Shown here one piece after another: positions 44,322 through 52,548 of a DNA stretch of 64,000 bases; position 1 is the stretch's first letter, and each line of letters opens with the position of its first letter. This stretch comes from PALSA-555 sp035468285 (GTDB lineage: Bacteria > Actinomycetota > Acidimicrobiia > IMCC26256 > PALSA-555), in assembly GCA_035468285.1 (NCBI GenBank), contig DATISY010000114.1, positions 31,700 through 95,699 on the forward strand, in the 5' to 3' direction. The position numbers and the translations under genes were made by a program. Under the pieces are notes generated by a model that had not been told where the DNA came from, did no database searches, and worked only from the letters and a program-made list of their open reading frames with translations.

Positions 44322-44966
44322 TCAGGCGTCGACGCGGCGAGGCGCGAAGGTCACGTGGTCGCTCATCGACCGGCGGAACCACAGCACCGAGAGCGTCACC
44401 GCCGCCGCGCTGAGGGTCAGCGACGACACGGTGCGGGTCACGACGAACACCCCGACCGACTGGCTCAGGAGCAGCCACAGCGCGACCGCGGCGTTGACGA
44501 ACTCAGTGACGGCCCACAGCAGGGTGATCTGCTTGAAGAAGCGGCGCATCGCGGCGGTGGTCGCGACCTCGTCGGGGATGGGGCAGAAGTCGCGGGCGAG
44601 GCGACCGGCGAGCGGCCGGCCGGCGCCGATGGAGAAGAGGAACGCGGCCGCGACGAGCGCGGTGCCGAGCGTCGGCTGGAGGAAGTAGACGAACACGCTC
44701 CCGGACACGACCGCGAGCACGGACCGGGCGGTGAGGCTGACCGCGCCGAGGACCAGCAGCCCGGGTACGCGGCGGCCGGTGAGGAGGCGCCAGCCGACGA
44801 TGCCGTAGGAGAAGCCGAGGCCGGCGACGATCGCCCCGATGACCCCGAGGAAGTGGAGGCCCAGGAGGAACACCGCCACCGGGGCGATGACGCCCTCGAC
44901 GATTCGGGGTGCCGCGTGGCGGAGCAGTCCACCGAAGCGCGGGAGGAGGTAGGGGCTCGACTCCAT
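44322..44966 (-). CDS. Six-helix membrane protein, VC0807-like
   Basis: 214 residues with about six hydrophobic segments. Notable stretches are RIVEGVIAPVAVFLLGLHFLG, GFSYGIVGWRLLTGRRVPG and the loop LARDFCPIPDEVATTAAMRRFFKQITLLWAV. The pattern resembles the VC0807/DUF3159 group of unknown function. ATG at 44966 preferred; a TTG at 45038 would add 24 residues of doubtful coding quality. Confidence 0.6.
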   Translation of the reverse strand: MESSPYLLPRFGGLLRHAAPRIVEGVIAPVAVFLLGLHFLGVIGAIVAGLGFSYGIVGWRLLTGRRVPGLLVLGAVSLTARSVLAVVSGSVFVYFLQPTLGTALVAAAFLFSIGAGRPLAGRLARDFCPIPDEVATTAAMRRFFKQITLLWAVTEFVNAAVALWLLLSQSVGVFVVTRTVSSLTLSAAAVTLSVLWFRRSMSDHVTFAPRRVDA

Positions 44967-45195
44967 GAGTCGGGTTATCGTCCGAAATCGGCGTGGGTTG
45001 AACGCCGGACCGAGCGGCGGGGGCGGCGCGGCTGACAAGATCGGGGCGTGGCCGGCCGGGAGCGCTCCCGGTCACGACCCCCCCGGCCGCGGGGACCTCG
45101 GCCGGCCCGCCGCGACGACCCGCGGACGGGGCCGCCCGCCGACGGTTCGGGACGGGTCGGTGGTGCCGTCCTGGTCCGGCCCGGTGCGCCGCGGG

Positions 45196-46017
45196 TCACG
45201 ACAGCACGTCTTTGCGGCGGAAGTGCCACCAGGCGATGGAGAGGGCCACCACGATGTACGGGATCTGCAGGAGCGCGCCCCGCGCCATGTCCGCGGTGGG
45301 GCCGCTGCCCCGGAACAGCTCGGTCCAGGACCCGAAGTAGTGGGTCGGTAGCCCGTACCGGATCGATCCGAGCGAGGTGATGCCGTCCAGGATCTGGGAG
45401 ACGACGTAGAGGCCGAACCCAGCGGAGACCGCGCCGACCGGGGAGTCGGTCATGGTGGAGACCATGAACGACACCGCGGCGACGCTGCCGAGCCCCCAGA
45501 ACACGTACAGGGTGCTGATCCCGAGGTTCCCGATGATGTGCCACGCCGACTGGTGGAACGCCGCGCCGGGGAACGGCAGGTTGACGCCGTGCCACCCGAA
45601 GAAGATGACGCCGGCGATGAGGGCGGTGAGGACGACGAGGACGGTCGCGATGAAGCCCAGCAGGGTGGCGGACGTGAGCTTGGCGGCGAGGAGGCGACCG
45701 CGCCCGATGGGGCGGACCAGCATGGCCCGCAGGTTGCCCCAGTTCGCCTCGGAGGACACGGCGTCGCCGGCGAACAGCGCGACGAGGATCACGAGCAGGA
45801 AGCGGCTCATGAACTGCAGCGACGCGACGGGGAGGAAGAGCCCGGTGTGGGTGGCGACGAAGGTGAACTCGTCGCGGGTCTCGGAGGTCAACGACGGCGG
45901 GTTCGCTTTGATCGCGATGGCGGTGATCACCGGGATGAGGATGGTGATGCCGAGCGCCACGAACGTCCGCGGGCGGTGCCACTGCTTGACCATCTCGGTG
46001 CGGAACAGCGAGAACAT
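45196..46017 (-). CDS. ABC-2 type transporter permease
   Basis: 273 residues, six predicted helices, beginning MFSLFRTEMVKQWHRPRTFVALGI. RPIGRGRLLAAKL is the coupling-helix-like segment typical of ABC-2 permeases. It starts 2 bp after the ATPase stop, so the two form one exporter (probably a dimer of each). Substrate not predictable; the frame upstream to 46830 is antisense shadow. Confidence 0.88.
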   Translation of the reverse strand: MFSLFRTEMVKQWHRPRTFVALGITILIPVITAIAIKANPPSLTSETRDEFTFVATHTGLFLPVASLQFMSRFLLVILVALFAGDAVSSEANWGNLRAMLVRPIGRGRLLAAKLTSATLLGFIATVLVVLTALIAGVIFFGWHGVNLPFPGAAFHQSAWHIIGNLGISTLYVFWGLGSVAAVSFMVSTMTDSPVGAVSAGFGLYVVSQILDGITSLGSIRYGLPTHYFGSWTELFRGSGPTADMARGALLQIPYIVVALSIAWWHFRRKDVLS

Positions 46018-46019
46018 GC

Positions 46020-46940
46020 TCAGCGCTCCTCGTGGGCGAGGAGACCGAGGAACGCGTCCTCGAGGCGGTGTCGGGACTCGACGGTGTCGACCGCGACGTT
46101 GGCGTGCACGAGCGTCGCGACGAGATCGGAGCGGCGGCCGCTGTCGAGCTCGACGATGAGGCCCGCCCCCTCGGGGGTGACGGTCCGCACGCCGGGCAAC
46201 GCGGTGAGGATCTCCCGCGCTCGGGTCGGGTCGTCGACACCGAAGTAGACCGAGCCCGACGCCGCGGTCAGCTCGTCGATGGTGCCCGCGGCGACGAGCT
46301 TGCCCTTGTCCATGACGACGACGTGGCTGCAGACCTGCTCGACCTCGGACAGGAGGTGGCTGGACAGCAGGACGGTGGCGCCCCGCCCGGCGAGGCGGAT
46401 CAGCAGCTCGCGGATCTCGCGCATCTCCCCGGGGTCGAGGCCGTTGGTGGGCTCGTCGAGGACGAGGATCTCGGGTCGGCCGAGGAGGGCCCGGGCGACG
46501 CCGAGCCGCTGGCGCATCCCCTGGGAGTAGGTCTTGACCTTGCGATGCACCGCGTCGCCGAGGTCGGCGACGGCAAGCGCCTCCTCGACGTTGGCGTCGG
46601 CGAAGTCCCCGCCGGCTGCTTCCCAGTAGACCTCGAGGTTGCGCATGCCGGAGAGGAAGGGGACGAAGTCGGCGTGCTCGATCATGGTGCCGGCCCGGGC
46701 GAGGACCGGGTTGCTCGGGGTCATCGTGACGCCGAGCAGCCGCGCCGCGCCGTTGGTGGGGGTGAGCAGCCCGACGAGCATCCGGAGCGTGGTGGTCTTC
46801 CCGGCGCCGTTGGGGCCGAGGAGGCCGCACACCTGACCGTGACCGACGACGAAGCTGAGGTCGTCGACGGCGCGCACCCCCGCGCCGAAGTCCTTGGTTA
46901 GGCCCACGACCTCAATCGCGGGCTCCGGGGGAGGAGCCAT
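46020..46940 (-). CDS. ABC transporter ATP-binding protein (DrrA/CcmA type)
   Basis: 306 residues. Walker A GPNGAGKTTTLRMLVGLL, Q-loop region, signature YSQGMRQRLGVARALL, Walker B ILVLDEPTNGLD and the H-loop LLSSHLLSEVEQV are all present. A C-terminal extension (about 225-306) is typical of drug/lipid exporters. TAGCCT lies 9 nt before the ATG. It pairs with the downstream permease. Confidence 0.93.
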   Translation of the reverse strand: MAPPPEPAIEVVGLTKDFGAGVRAVDDLSFVVGHGQVCGLLGPNGAGKTTTLRMLVGLLTPTNGAARLLGVTMTPSNPVLARAGTMIEHADFVPFLSGMRNLEVYWEAAGGDFADANVEEALAVADLGDAVHRKVKTYSQGMRQRLGVARALLGRPEILVLDEPTNGLDPGEMREIRELLIRLAGRGATVLLSSHLLSEVEQVCSHVVVMDKGKLVAAGTIDELTAASGSVYFGVDDPTRAREILTALPGVRTVTPEGAGLIVELDSGRRSDLVATLVHANVAVDTVESRHRLEDAFLGLLAHEER

Positions 46941-46949
46941 GTCGGGGGC

Positions 46950-46955
46950 AGGCTA
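46950..46955 (-). promoter_or_regulatory. -10 box of the ABC exporter operon
   Basis: TAGCCT on the minus strand, 9 nt before the ATG of the ATPase gene. Confidence 0.4.
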
Positions 46956-47016
46956 CTCGGGGTCTCCCGAAGCGCGACCGCGGGACTTTTTAGCCAGGAC
47001 GGGCTCACGCCGTCCG

Positions 47017-47022
47017 TAGACT
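47017..47022 (+). promoter_or_regulatory. -10 box of the hisH-hisF pair, leaderless spacing
   Basis: TAGACT, 7 nt before the GTG at 47030. Confidence 0.5.
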
Positions 47023-47029
47023 CGGCGCC

Positions 47030-47641
47030 GTGATCGGCGTGATCGACTACCGCGCCGGCAACGCCCCCAGCGTCGGCTTCGCCCTCGAGCACCTCGGGTT
47101 GAAGCACCGGCTCGTCGACACCCCGGACGGTGTGCGGGCCGCGGACCGGCTGGTGCTCCCCGGGGTCGGCGCGGCGCGGGCCACCCTGGCGTCGCTGTAT
47201 GAGGCCGACCTGGTCGACACCCTGTCGGAGCGGGTGATCGACGGAGGGGTCCCGTTCCTGGGGATCTGCATCGGGTTGCAGGTGCTCTTCGAGCATTCCG
47301 ACGAAGGCGACGTCGCCGGCCTCGGCTGGGTGCCGGGGGTGGTGCGCCGGTTCTCGGGCCCGGTGCGGGTGCCCCAGATCGGGTGGAACACGGTGACGAC
47401 GACCCGGGCGCACCCGGTCACCGACGGGTTCGGTGACGACGCGTACTGCTACTTCGTCAACTCGTACTACTGCGAGCCCGCCGAGCCCGACGACGTCCTC
47501 GGCGTCACCGACTACGGGACGTCGTTCTGCTCGGTGGTGGCCCGCCGCAACATGGTCGCCACCCAGTTCCACGCGGAGAAGAGCGGCCCGGTCGGGCTGG
47601 GGCTGCTGGAGCGGTTCGCGGCGTGGGAGCCGGGATGCTGA
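47030..47641 (+). CDS. HisH-like glutamine amidotransferase
   Basis: 203 residues of the class I glutaminase fold that supplies ammonia to HisF. The nucleophile Cys is in FLGICIGLQVLFEHS; the His and Glu are in TQFHAEKS. Three HisH signatures are altered: PHxGWN reads PQIGWN, FVHSYY reads FVNSYY, and HPEKS reads HAEKS. No other histidine gene is nearby. It may be a true HisH or a subunit of a repurposed complex. GTG start with leaderless -10; overlaps hisF by 7 bp. Confidence 0.8.
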   Translation: MIGVIDYRAGNAPSVGFALEHLGLKHRLVDTPDGVRAADRLVLPGVGAARATLASLYEADLVDTLSERVIDGGVPFLGICIGLQVLFEHSDEGDVAGLGWVPGVVRRFSGPVRVPQIGWNTVTTTRAHPVTDGFGDDAYCYFVNSYYCEPAEPDDVLGVTDYGTSFCSVVARRNMVATQFHAEKSGPVGLGLLERFAAWEPGC

Positions 47642-48447
47642 CGAAGCGGCTCATCGCGTGCTTCGACGTCATCGACGGTCGGGTCACGAAGGCGCAGCAG
47701 TTCCAGGACAACATCGATGTCGCTCCCGCGGAGATGCTCGCGGCACGCCTGTACGAGGACCAGATCGACGAGATCGTGTTCTACGACATCACCGCCAGCG
47801 CCGAGCGGCGCCGCATCGACCTGGAGACGGTGCGGCGCGTCGCCCGCCACGTGTTCGTGCCGTTCACCGTCGGTGGTGGCATCCGGTCGGTCGACGACAT
47901 GTTCGAGGTGCTCAAGGCGGGAGCGGAGAAGATCAGCGTCGACTCGATGGCGGTCCGGGACCCGTCGATCATCCGGGCCGGCGCGGAGGCGTTCGGGCGC
48001 CAGTGCATCGTGCTGAGCACCCAGGTGAAGCGGGTCGGGGTGCGATCGGGGATCCCGAGCGGCTACGAGGTGTTCATCGACGGTGCCCGGGAGGCGACCG
48101 GGAAGGACGCGCTCGACTGGGTCCGTCAGGGTGAGGAGCTGGGCGCGGGCGAGATCGTCGTCAACAGCATCGACCGGGACGGGACAGCCAGCGGCTACGA
48201 CCTCGAGATCACCCGCGCCGTCGCCGACGCGGTGAACCTGCCGGTGATCGCGTCGGGCGGAGCGGGGACGGTGGACCACATCGCGGCCGGTCTCACCGAC
48301 GGGGCTGCGCAGGCCGCGATCGTCAGCTCGATCCTGTACTCACCGCGGCTCGAGCGGAACCCGACCGTCGCGGAGCTCAAGGACGGGCTCCGGGAGCGGG
48401 GCGTGCCGGTCCGCCCGTTCGTGGAACGGGCCGAGATCGGCTCCTAG
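47635..48447 (+). CDS. HisF-like cyclase with altered active site
   Basis: 270-residue TIM barrel like imidazole glycerol phosphate synthase HisF. The first catalytic Asp is kept in IACFDVIDGRVTKA, and phosphate loops are present (FTVGGGIRS, IASGGAGTVDH). The second catalytic Asp, found in HisF as a VDAKR-type motif on strand 5, is replaced by Gln: IVLSTQVKRVG. KGVNF reads KAQQF. These changes suggest loss or change of the cyclase reaction. It is convergent with rsfS and their stop codons interlock in CTAG. Confidence 0.8.
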   Translation: MLTKRLIACFDVIDGRVTKAQQFQDNIDVAPAEMLAARLYEDQIDEIVFYDITASAERRRIDLETVRRVARHVFVPFTVGGGIRSVDDMFEVLKAGAEKISVDSMAVRDPSIIRAGAEAFGRQCIVLSTQVKRVGVRSGIPSGYEVFIDGAREATGKDALDWVRQGEELGAGEIVVNSIDRDGTASGYDLEITRAVADAVNLPVIASGGAGTVDHIAAGLTDGAAQAAIVSSILYSPRLERNPTVAELKDGLRERGVPVRPFVERAEIGS

Positions 48448-48836
48448 CGCGGGCCCCCGGCCGCGATCGTGGCCGTCTCGTCCCAGTCGACGCGGGGCGC
48501 GTCGGCCCACAGCCGGTCGAGGTCGTAGTAGGCGCGGGTCTGGTCCAAGAACACGTGGATCACGACGTCGCCGTAGTCGAGCAGCACCCAGGTGGCGTCG
48601 TCGCGGCCTTCGCTGCCGCTCGGCACGGCGCCGTCGAGGTCGAGGAGGGCGCGTTCGACCTCGTCGACGATGGTGCGGACCTGGCGGGTGTTCGAGGCGC
48701 TGACGAGCACGAACCAGTCGATGATGGTGATGATCTCGCCTACCTCGAGGAGGGCGACGTCCGTGCCCTTCTTGTCGACCGCGGCTTGCGCGGCAGCGAC
48801 CGCCCGGCGGTAGGTGACCGGGTCCGAGACCGTCAA
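48444..48836 (-). CDS. rsfS: Ribosomal silencing factor RsfS
   Basis: 130 residues. Binds L14 and blocks subunit joining in starvation. The DUF143 core is seen: KGTDVALLEVGEIITIIDWFVLVSASNTRQV, then WVLLDYGDVVIHVFLDQTRAYYDLDRLWADAP. It begins with TTG at 48836. It follows nadD by 46 bp in the usual nadD-rsfS order. Confidence 0.92.
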   Translation of the reverse strand: MTVSDPVTYRRAVAAAQAAVDKKGTDVALLEVGEIITIIDWFVLVSASNTRQVRTIVDEVERALLDLDGAVPSGSEGRDDATWVLLDYGDVVIHVFLDQTRAYYDLDRLWADAPRVDWDETATIAAGGPR

Positions 48837-48882
48837 GCGGGAGGCCCAGCCTGGTGGACGGTGGGGCGCAACCCGGTCGGCA

Positions 48883-49464
48883 TCAACGTGCAGTGTAGAG
48901 GCCTCGGGCCTCGATCTCGGCCATCACCGCGACGGGAACGAGCCCGTCGACGGGACGCCCCGCGGCGAGGCGGTCACGGATGTCGCTGGACGAGACGTCG
49001 AAGCGGGGGATGGACAGCCGCTCGAACCGCCAGCCGGGACCGGGCGGCTCGGCGTGGGCGTCGCCGGCTCGTTCGATGACGACGACGGTCGCGAGGTCGC
49101 GGGTCTCGTCCAGGCCCCGCCAGGTCGCCATGTTCGCGACGGCGTCGGCGCCGAGCAGCAAGAAGAGGTCCCGGCCGGGGCGGGCGAGCTCGGCGAGGGT
49201 GTGGGAGGTGACGGACGGGCCCGGCCGCTCCACCTCGATCGGCGAGGCTTCGACGCCGTCGACGCCGAGCGCGGCGGCCCGCGCCAACGCGAGCCGGTCC
49301 TCGGCGGACGCGGCGACCCGGCCGCGCTTCTGCCACGGGTCACCGGCAACGACGAGGAACACGACGTCGAGCTGCAGCGCCCAGCGGGACTCGGTGGCGG
49401 CGACGATGTGGCCGACGTGGGTCGGATCGAAGGTGCCGCCGAGCACCCCTACGCGGTCGCCCAT
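48883..49464 (-). CDS. nadD: Nicotinate-nucleotide adenylyltransferase
   Basis: 193 residues. Adenylates nicotinate mononucleotide in NAD synthesis. The HxGH motif is in GVLGGTFDPTHVGHIVAA and the ISSTxIR-type motif in DVSSSDIRDRLA. The ATG at 49464 was chosen because it places the GGTFDPTHVGH motif at the usual distance; the frame to 49530 adds 22 unlikely residues. Confidence 0.94.
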   Translation of the reverse strand: MGDRVGVLGGTFDPTHVGHIVAATESRWALQLDVVFLVVAGDPWQKRGRVAASAEDRLALARAAALGVDGVEASPIEVERPGPSVTSHTLAELARPGRDLFLLLGADAVANMATWRGLDETRDLATVVVIERAGDAHAEPPGPGWRFERLSIPRFDVSSSDIRDRLAAGRPVDGLVPVAVMAEIEARGLYTAR

Positions 49465-49529
49465 CTCGGCCCGAGTGTAGGAGCGACTCGTGTTCACGGT
49501 CGCGTAACATCCCCGACGGGTTCCGGTCA

Positions 49530-49535
49530 TAGGGT
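49530..49535 (+). promoter_or_regulatory. -10 box of the ACT-domain gene
   Basis: TAGGGT, 8 nt before the GTG at 49544, the same leaderless spacing as other genes here. The promoter remains although the gene is interrupted. Confidence 0.4.
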
Positions 49536-49543
49536 GCTACGTC

Positions 49544-50236
49544 GTGGACGGTTTCCCGGACACCGTGGCGGGCCCGACCGTGCCGCGCCCGGAGCGGCGG
49601 GCCCATGTGCTCGTGCGGGTCTGGCTCCCCGACCGGCCCGGTGCGCTGGGCCTCGTCGCGTCTCGGGTGGGTGCCGTCGAGGGTGACATCGTCGGCATCG
49701 ACGTCCTCGAGCGGGGCGAGACGGTCGCGGTCGACGAGTTCGCCGTGGAGCTCTACAACGTCGACCTGCTGGAGCTCATGGTCCGCGAGATCGAATAGGT
49801 CGACGGTGTGTCCGTCGAGGAGGTGCGGGTCGTCGGCACCTTTCCCGACCCGCGGCTCGACGCGCTGGAGTCCGCCGCGGATCTCTGCGACACCGGATCG
49901 GTCGCGGAGCTGCAGCAGATGCTGGTGGCGCAGACCTGCCGCGAGTTCCTCGCTGACTGGTCGGCGCTGCTCGAGTCCCGAACGGTGGTGGTGCGGGTCG
50001 GGGACGCTCCCCCACCCGACGAGATGCTGCTGGCGTTGGCCGCCGGGACGGCGGCGTCGCCGCTCGTGGCGGACGGGACCACCGGGCCCGACGACCTCGC
50101 GGTGGCGCGCCTCGAGGGGCACGACACGACGCTGCTGACCGGGCGCGACGGGCACCCGTTCCGGCGTCGTGAGCGGGCCCAGCTGCGGGCGTTGGCACAC
50201 ATCGCCGACCGGGCCTGGACCCTCCTCGACCGCTGA
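49544..50236 (+). pseudogene. ACT-domain protein gene interrupted by an in-frame TAG
   Basis: One reading frame throughout except for TAG at 49796-49798. Before it: AHVLVRVWLPDRPGALGLVASRVGAV and DEFAVELYNVDLLELMVREIE, the first strands and helices of an ACT domain. Directly after it, VDGVSVEEVRVVGT supplies the missing last strand, then a 130-residue region (SAADLCDTGSVAELQQMLV) of unknown type. The stop most simply replaces a CAG, GAG or AAG codon. Either a true nonsense mutation, a sequencing error or recoding; GTG 49808 could restart only the C-terminal part. Confidence 0.75.
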
Positions 50237-50252
50237 GTCCGGGAGGTGTCGG

Positions 50253-51665
50253 TCAGCCTTCGGCGATGGTGGCGACGAAGCGTTCGAGCTGGCGCAGATT
50301 GCGGCACTCGTAGACACCGTCGCAGTACGGGACGTACTCGGCCATGATCGAGTCGCCGGTGTCCCAGTAGCCGCGCGGCTCCGGGTTGAGCCAGTAGAGG
50401 TGCCGGGCCCGTTCGCCGAGCTCGCGAAGCACCCAGGCTTGCGACGCGTGATAGTTGTTGCGGACGTCACCGAGGAAGATGAGTGACGTCTTCTTCGTCA
50501 CTTCGGTGAGGTGGCGTTTGTGGAACACCTCGAAGGCGTGGCCATAGTCGGAGTGGCCGTCGACCCACACCACGTCGGCTTCGGTGTTGACGCGGTGGAC
50601 CGCCGCGGTGACATCGTCGGAGGTCTGGAAGAACCGGGTGACCTCGTCGATCCCGTCGATGAACACCCAGGAACGCACCTTGGAGAACTGGCTGGCCATC
50701 GCGTACACGAACTGGAGCGTGAACCGGGCGAAGCTCGCGACCGATCCCGAGATGTCAGCGACGACCATGATCTCGGGCTTGGAGGGGTGGGGATGGCGGA
50801 ACTTCGGCTCCGCGGGGACACCCCCGTAGGACAGCGACGCGCGGACCGTCTTTCGGAAGTCGAGGTGGCCGCGGTGTCGGCGGCGGCGGCGTTGCGCCAG
50901 CCGGGCGGCGAGCGTCCGGGTGAGCGGGTAGATGGCGCGTTGCAGGGCGAGCATCTCCTCCCGGGAGGCGTGCATGAAGTCCACGTCCTCGGGGAGGGGC
51001 TTGCGCAAGGTGCGGGCCATGGCCTCCACGCCCCGGTCGGCGACGAGCCGGCGGCGAATCTCGGCTTCGACGAGCTCGCGCAAGGTCCGCAGGCGGGCCT
51101 GGTACTCCTCGGCTTGGAGCCGGGCCGCGAGGTCATCCGTCGGCACGTCGCCTTGTTCCTGGGCCCGGCCGACGAGGCGGGCCGCGAGGTCGTCGAGGTC
51201 GAGCTGGCGCAACGTCCGGTACAGGTAGTAGGTGCCGCCGACGGGGCGGCCCGGTTCCATGCCCGCGAACTGGGTGACCGCGGTGGCGGCGAGGCGCCGC
51301 AGCTCCTCGCGGTCCATGCGCATGAGCGCGTCGAGGAGCATCTGGGCGAGTTCCTCGCGGGTCAGCTCGCCGCCGCCTCCTCCGCCGGTGGCGTCGCTGA
51401 CCATCTCGGCCCACTCGTCGGCGTGGGCGTCGTCGGCGTCGACACCCGGGCTGTACAGGGAGAAGTAGACGTCGAAGACCGTGTCGAACGCGGGGCGGTG
51501 CCGGTGATGCTTGACGAGCGTCGCGCCGAGCGCAGCTTTGAACAGGTCCCGTTCGGCGATGTCGATGTGCTCGACGGCGCGCATGGCGTCGAGGTTCTCG
51601 GTCATCGACACCGGCAGCCCGGCGCTGCGGAGCTCGTGGACGAATCCCTGGAGGACGTCGAGCAT
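50253..51665 (-). CDS. CoxE-like VWA-domain protein
   Basis: 470 residues. The N-terminal half is helical (LQGFVHELRSAGLPVSMTENLDAM is the family's start), then a Gly-rich loop (about 92-98). The VWA domain begins about residue 300 with a MIDAS-type VVADISGSVASFARF and continues to IFLGDVRNN. Such proteins work with MoxR-type AAA ATPases to insert metals or mature enzymes, as shown for CO dehydrogenase. The partner MoxR gene ends 4 bp upstream. Client unknown; no CO dehydrogenase genes are in the window. Confidence 0.85.
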   Translation of the reverse strand: MLDVLQGFVHELRSAGLPVSMTENLDAMRAVEHIDIAERDLFKAALGATLVKHHRHRPAFDTVFDVYFSLYSPGVDADDAHADEWAEMVSDATGGGGGGELTREELAQMLLDALMRMDREELRRLAATAVTQFAGMEPGRPVGGTYYLYRTLRQLDLDDLAARLVGRAQEQGDVPTDDLAARLQAEEYQARLRTLRELVEAEIRRRLVADRGVEAMARTLRKPLPEDVDFMHASREEMLALQRAIYPLTRTLAARLAQRRRRRHRGHLDFRKTVRASLSYGGVPAEPKFRHPHPSKPEIMVVADISGSVASFARFTLQFVYAMASQFSKVRSWVFIDGIDEVTRFFQTSDDVTAAVHRVNTEADVVWVDGHSDYGHAFEVFHKRHLTEVTKKTSLIFLGDVRNNYHASQAWVLRELGERARHLYWLNPEPRGYWDTGDSIMAEYVPYCDGVYECRNLRQLERFVATIAEG

Positions 51666-51669
51666 CGGC

Positions 51670-52548
51670 TCAGGTGGCGTCGACGGGGGGCACGAGCTCC
51701 TTGCGGGCCTTGGCGATGTCGGACTGGTACTTGAGGAGCACGTGGAGCGTCTCGCCGATGACCTCGGGGGAGATCTCGGAGGTCCCGAGGTAGAGCAGGG
51801 TGCGGGCCCAGTCGATCGTCTCGGAGATCGACGGGGCCTTCTTCAGCTCGAGCTCGCGGATGGAGCGCACGACCCGGGCGACCTGCTCGGCGAGCTCCTC
51901 GTCGATCTCGGGGACCCGGACCCGCACGATGTCCTTCTCGCGCTCGAGGTCGGGGTAGTCGATGTGGAGGTAGAGGCACCGCCGCTTCAATGCCTCGGAC
52001 AGCTCACGGGTGTTGTTCGACGTGAGGATCACGAAGGGCCGTTGGGTGCCGACGATCGTGCCGAGCTCAGGGATGGAGACCTGGAAGTCGGACAGGACCT
52101 CGAGGAGCAGCGCCTCGGTCTCGATCTCGACCCGGTCGACCTCGTCGATGAGCAGCACGACCGGCTCGGTGGCGCGGATCGCCTCCAGGAGGGGACGGGT
52201 GAGGAGGAACGGCTCGGAGAAGATGTCGGACTCGACATCGGCCCAGGAGTTCTCGTGCTCCCGGTCGACCTGGATGCGCAGCAGCTGCTTCTTGTAGTTC
52301 CACTCGTAGAGGGCCTTCGCTTCGTCGAGGCCCTCGTAGCACTGCAGCCGGATCAGGCGGGCGTCGGTCGAGCGGGCCAGCGCCTTGGCCAGCTCGGTCT
52401 TGCCGACCCCGGCGGGGCCTTCGACGAGGACCGGCTTCTCGAGCCGGTCCGCGAGGTACACGACACCGGCGATGTTGGTGTCAGCGAGGTAGTCGACCGT
52501 GCGGAGCCGCTCGACGGCGTCGGAGACCGACGCGAACCGTGATGCCAT
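51670..52548 (-). CDS. MoxR-family AAA+ ATPase
   Basis: 292 residues from the ATG at 52548, which shares a base with the proA stop (TGATG). Walker A is EGPAGVGKTELAKAL, Walker B is VVLLIDEVDRVE, sensor 1 is FVILTSNNTREL, and the Arg finger region is LKRRCLYLHIDYP. It should act as a hexameric chaperone with the adjacent VWA protein. Its coupling to proA is unusual and may only reflect insertion. Confidence 0.9.
   Translation of the reverse strand: MASRFASVSDAVERLRTVDYLADTNIAGVVYLADRLEKPVLVEGPAGVGKTELAKALARSTDARLIRLQCYEGLDEAKALYEWNYKKQLLRIQVDREHENSWADVESDIFSEPFLLTRPLLEAIRATEPVVLLIDEVDRVEIETEALLLEVLSDFQVSIPELGTIVGTQRPFVILTSNNTRELSEALKRRCLYLHIDYPDLEREKDIVRVRVPEIDEELAEQVARVVRSIRELELKKAPSISETIDWARTLLYLGTSEISPEVIGETLHVLLKYQSDIAKARKELVPPVDAT

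Noticed and set aside
45117..45197. Inverted repeat GACCCGCGG / CCGCGGGTC as terminator of the ABC operon
   Set aside because: The loop is over 60 nt and there is no T-tract; such GC repeats are expected by chance here.
49796..49798. Selenocysteine or pyrrolysine recoding at the ACT-gene stop
   Set aside because: Selenocysteine uses TGA, not TAG, and no pyrrolysine genes are seen in the window. Nonsense mutation or sequence error is simpler.
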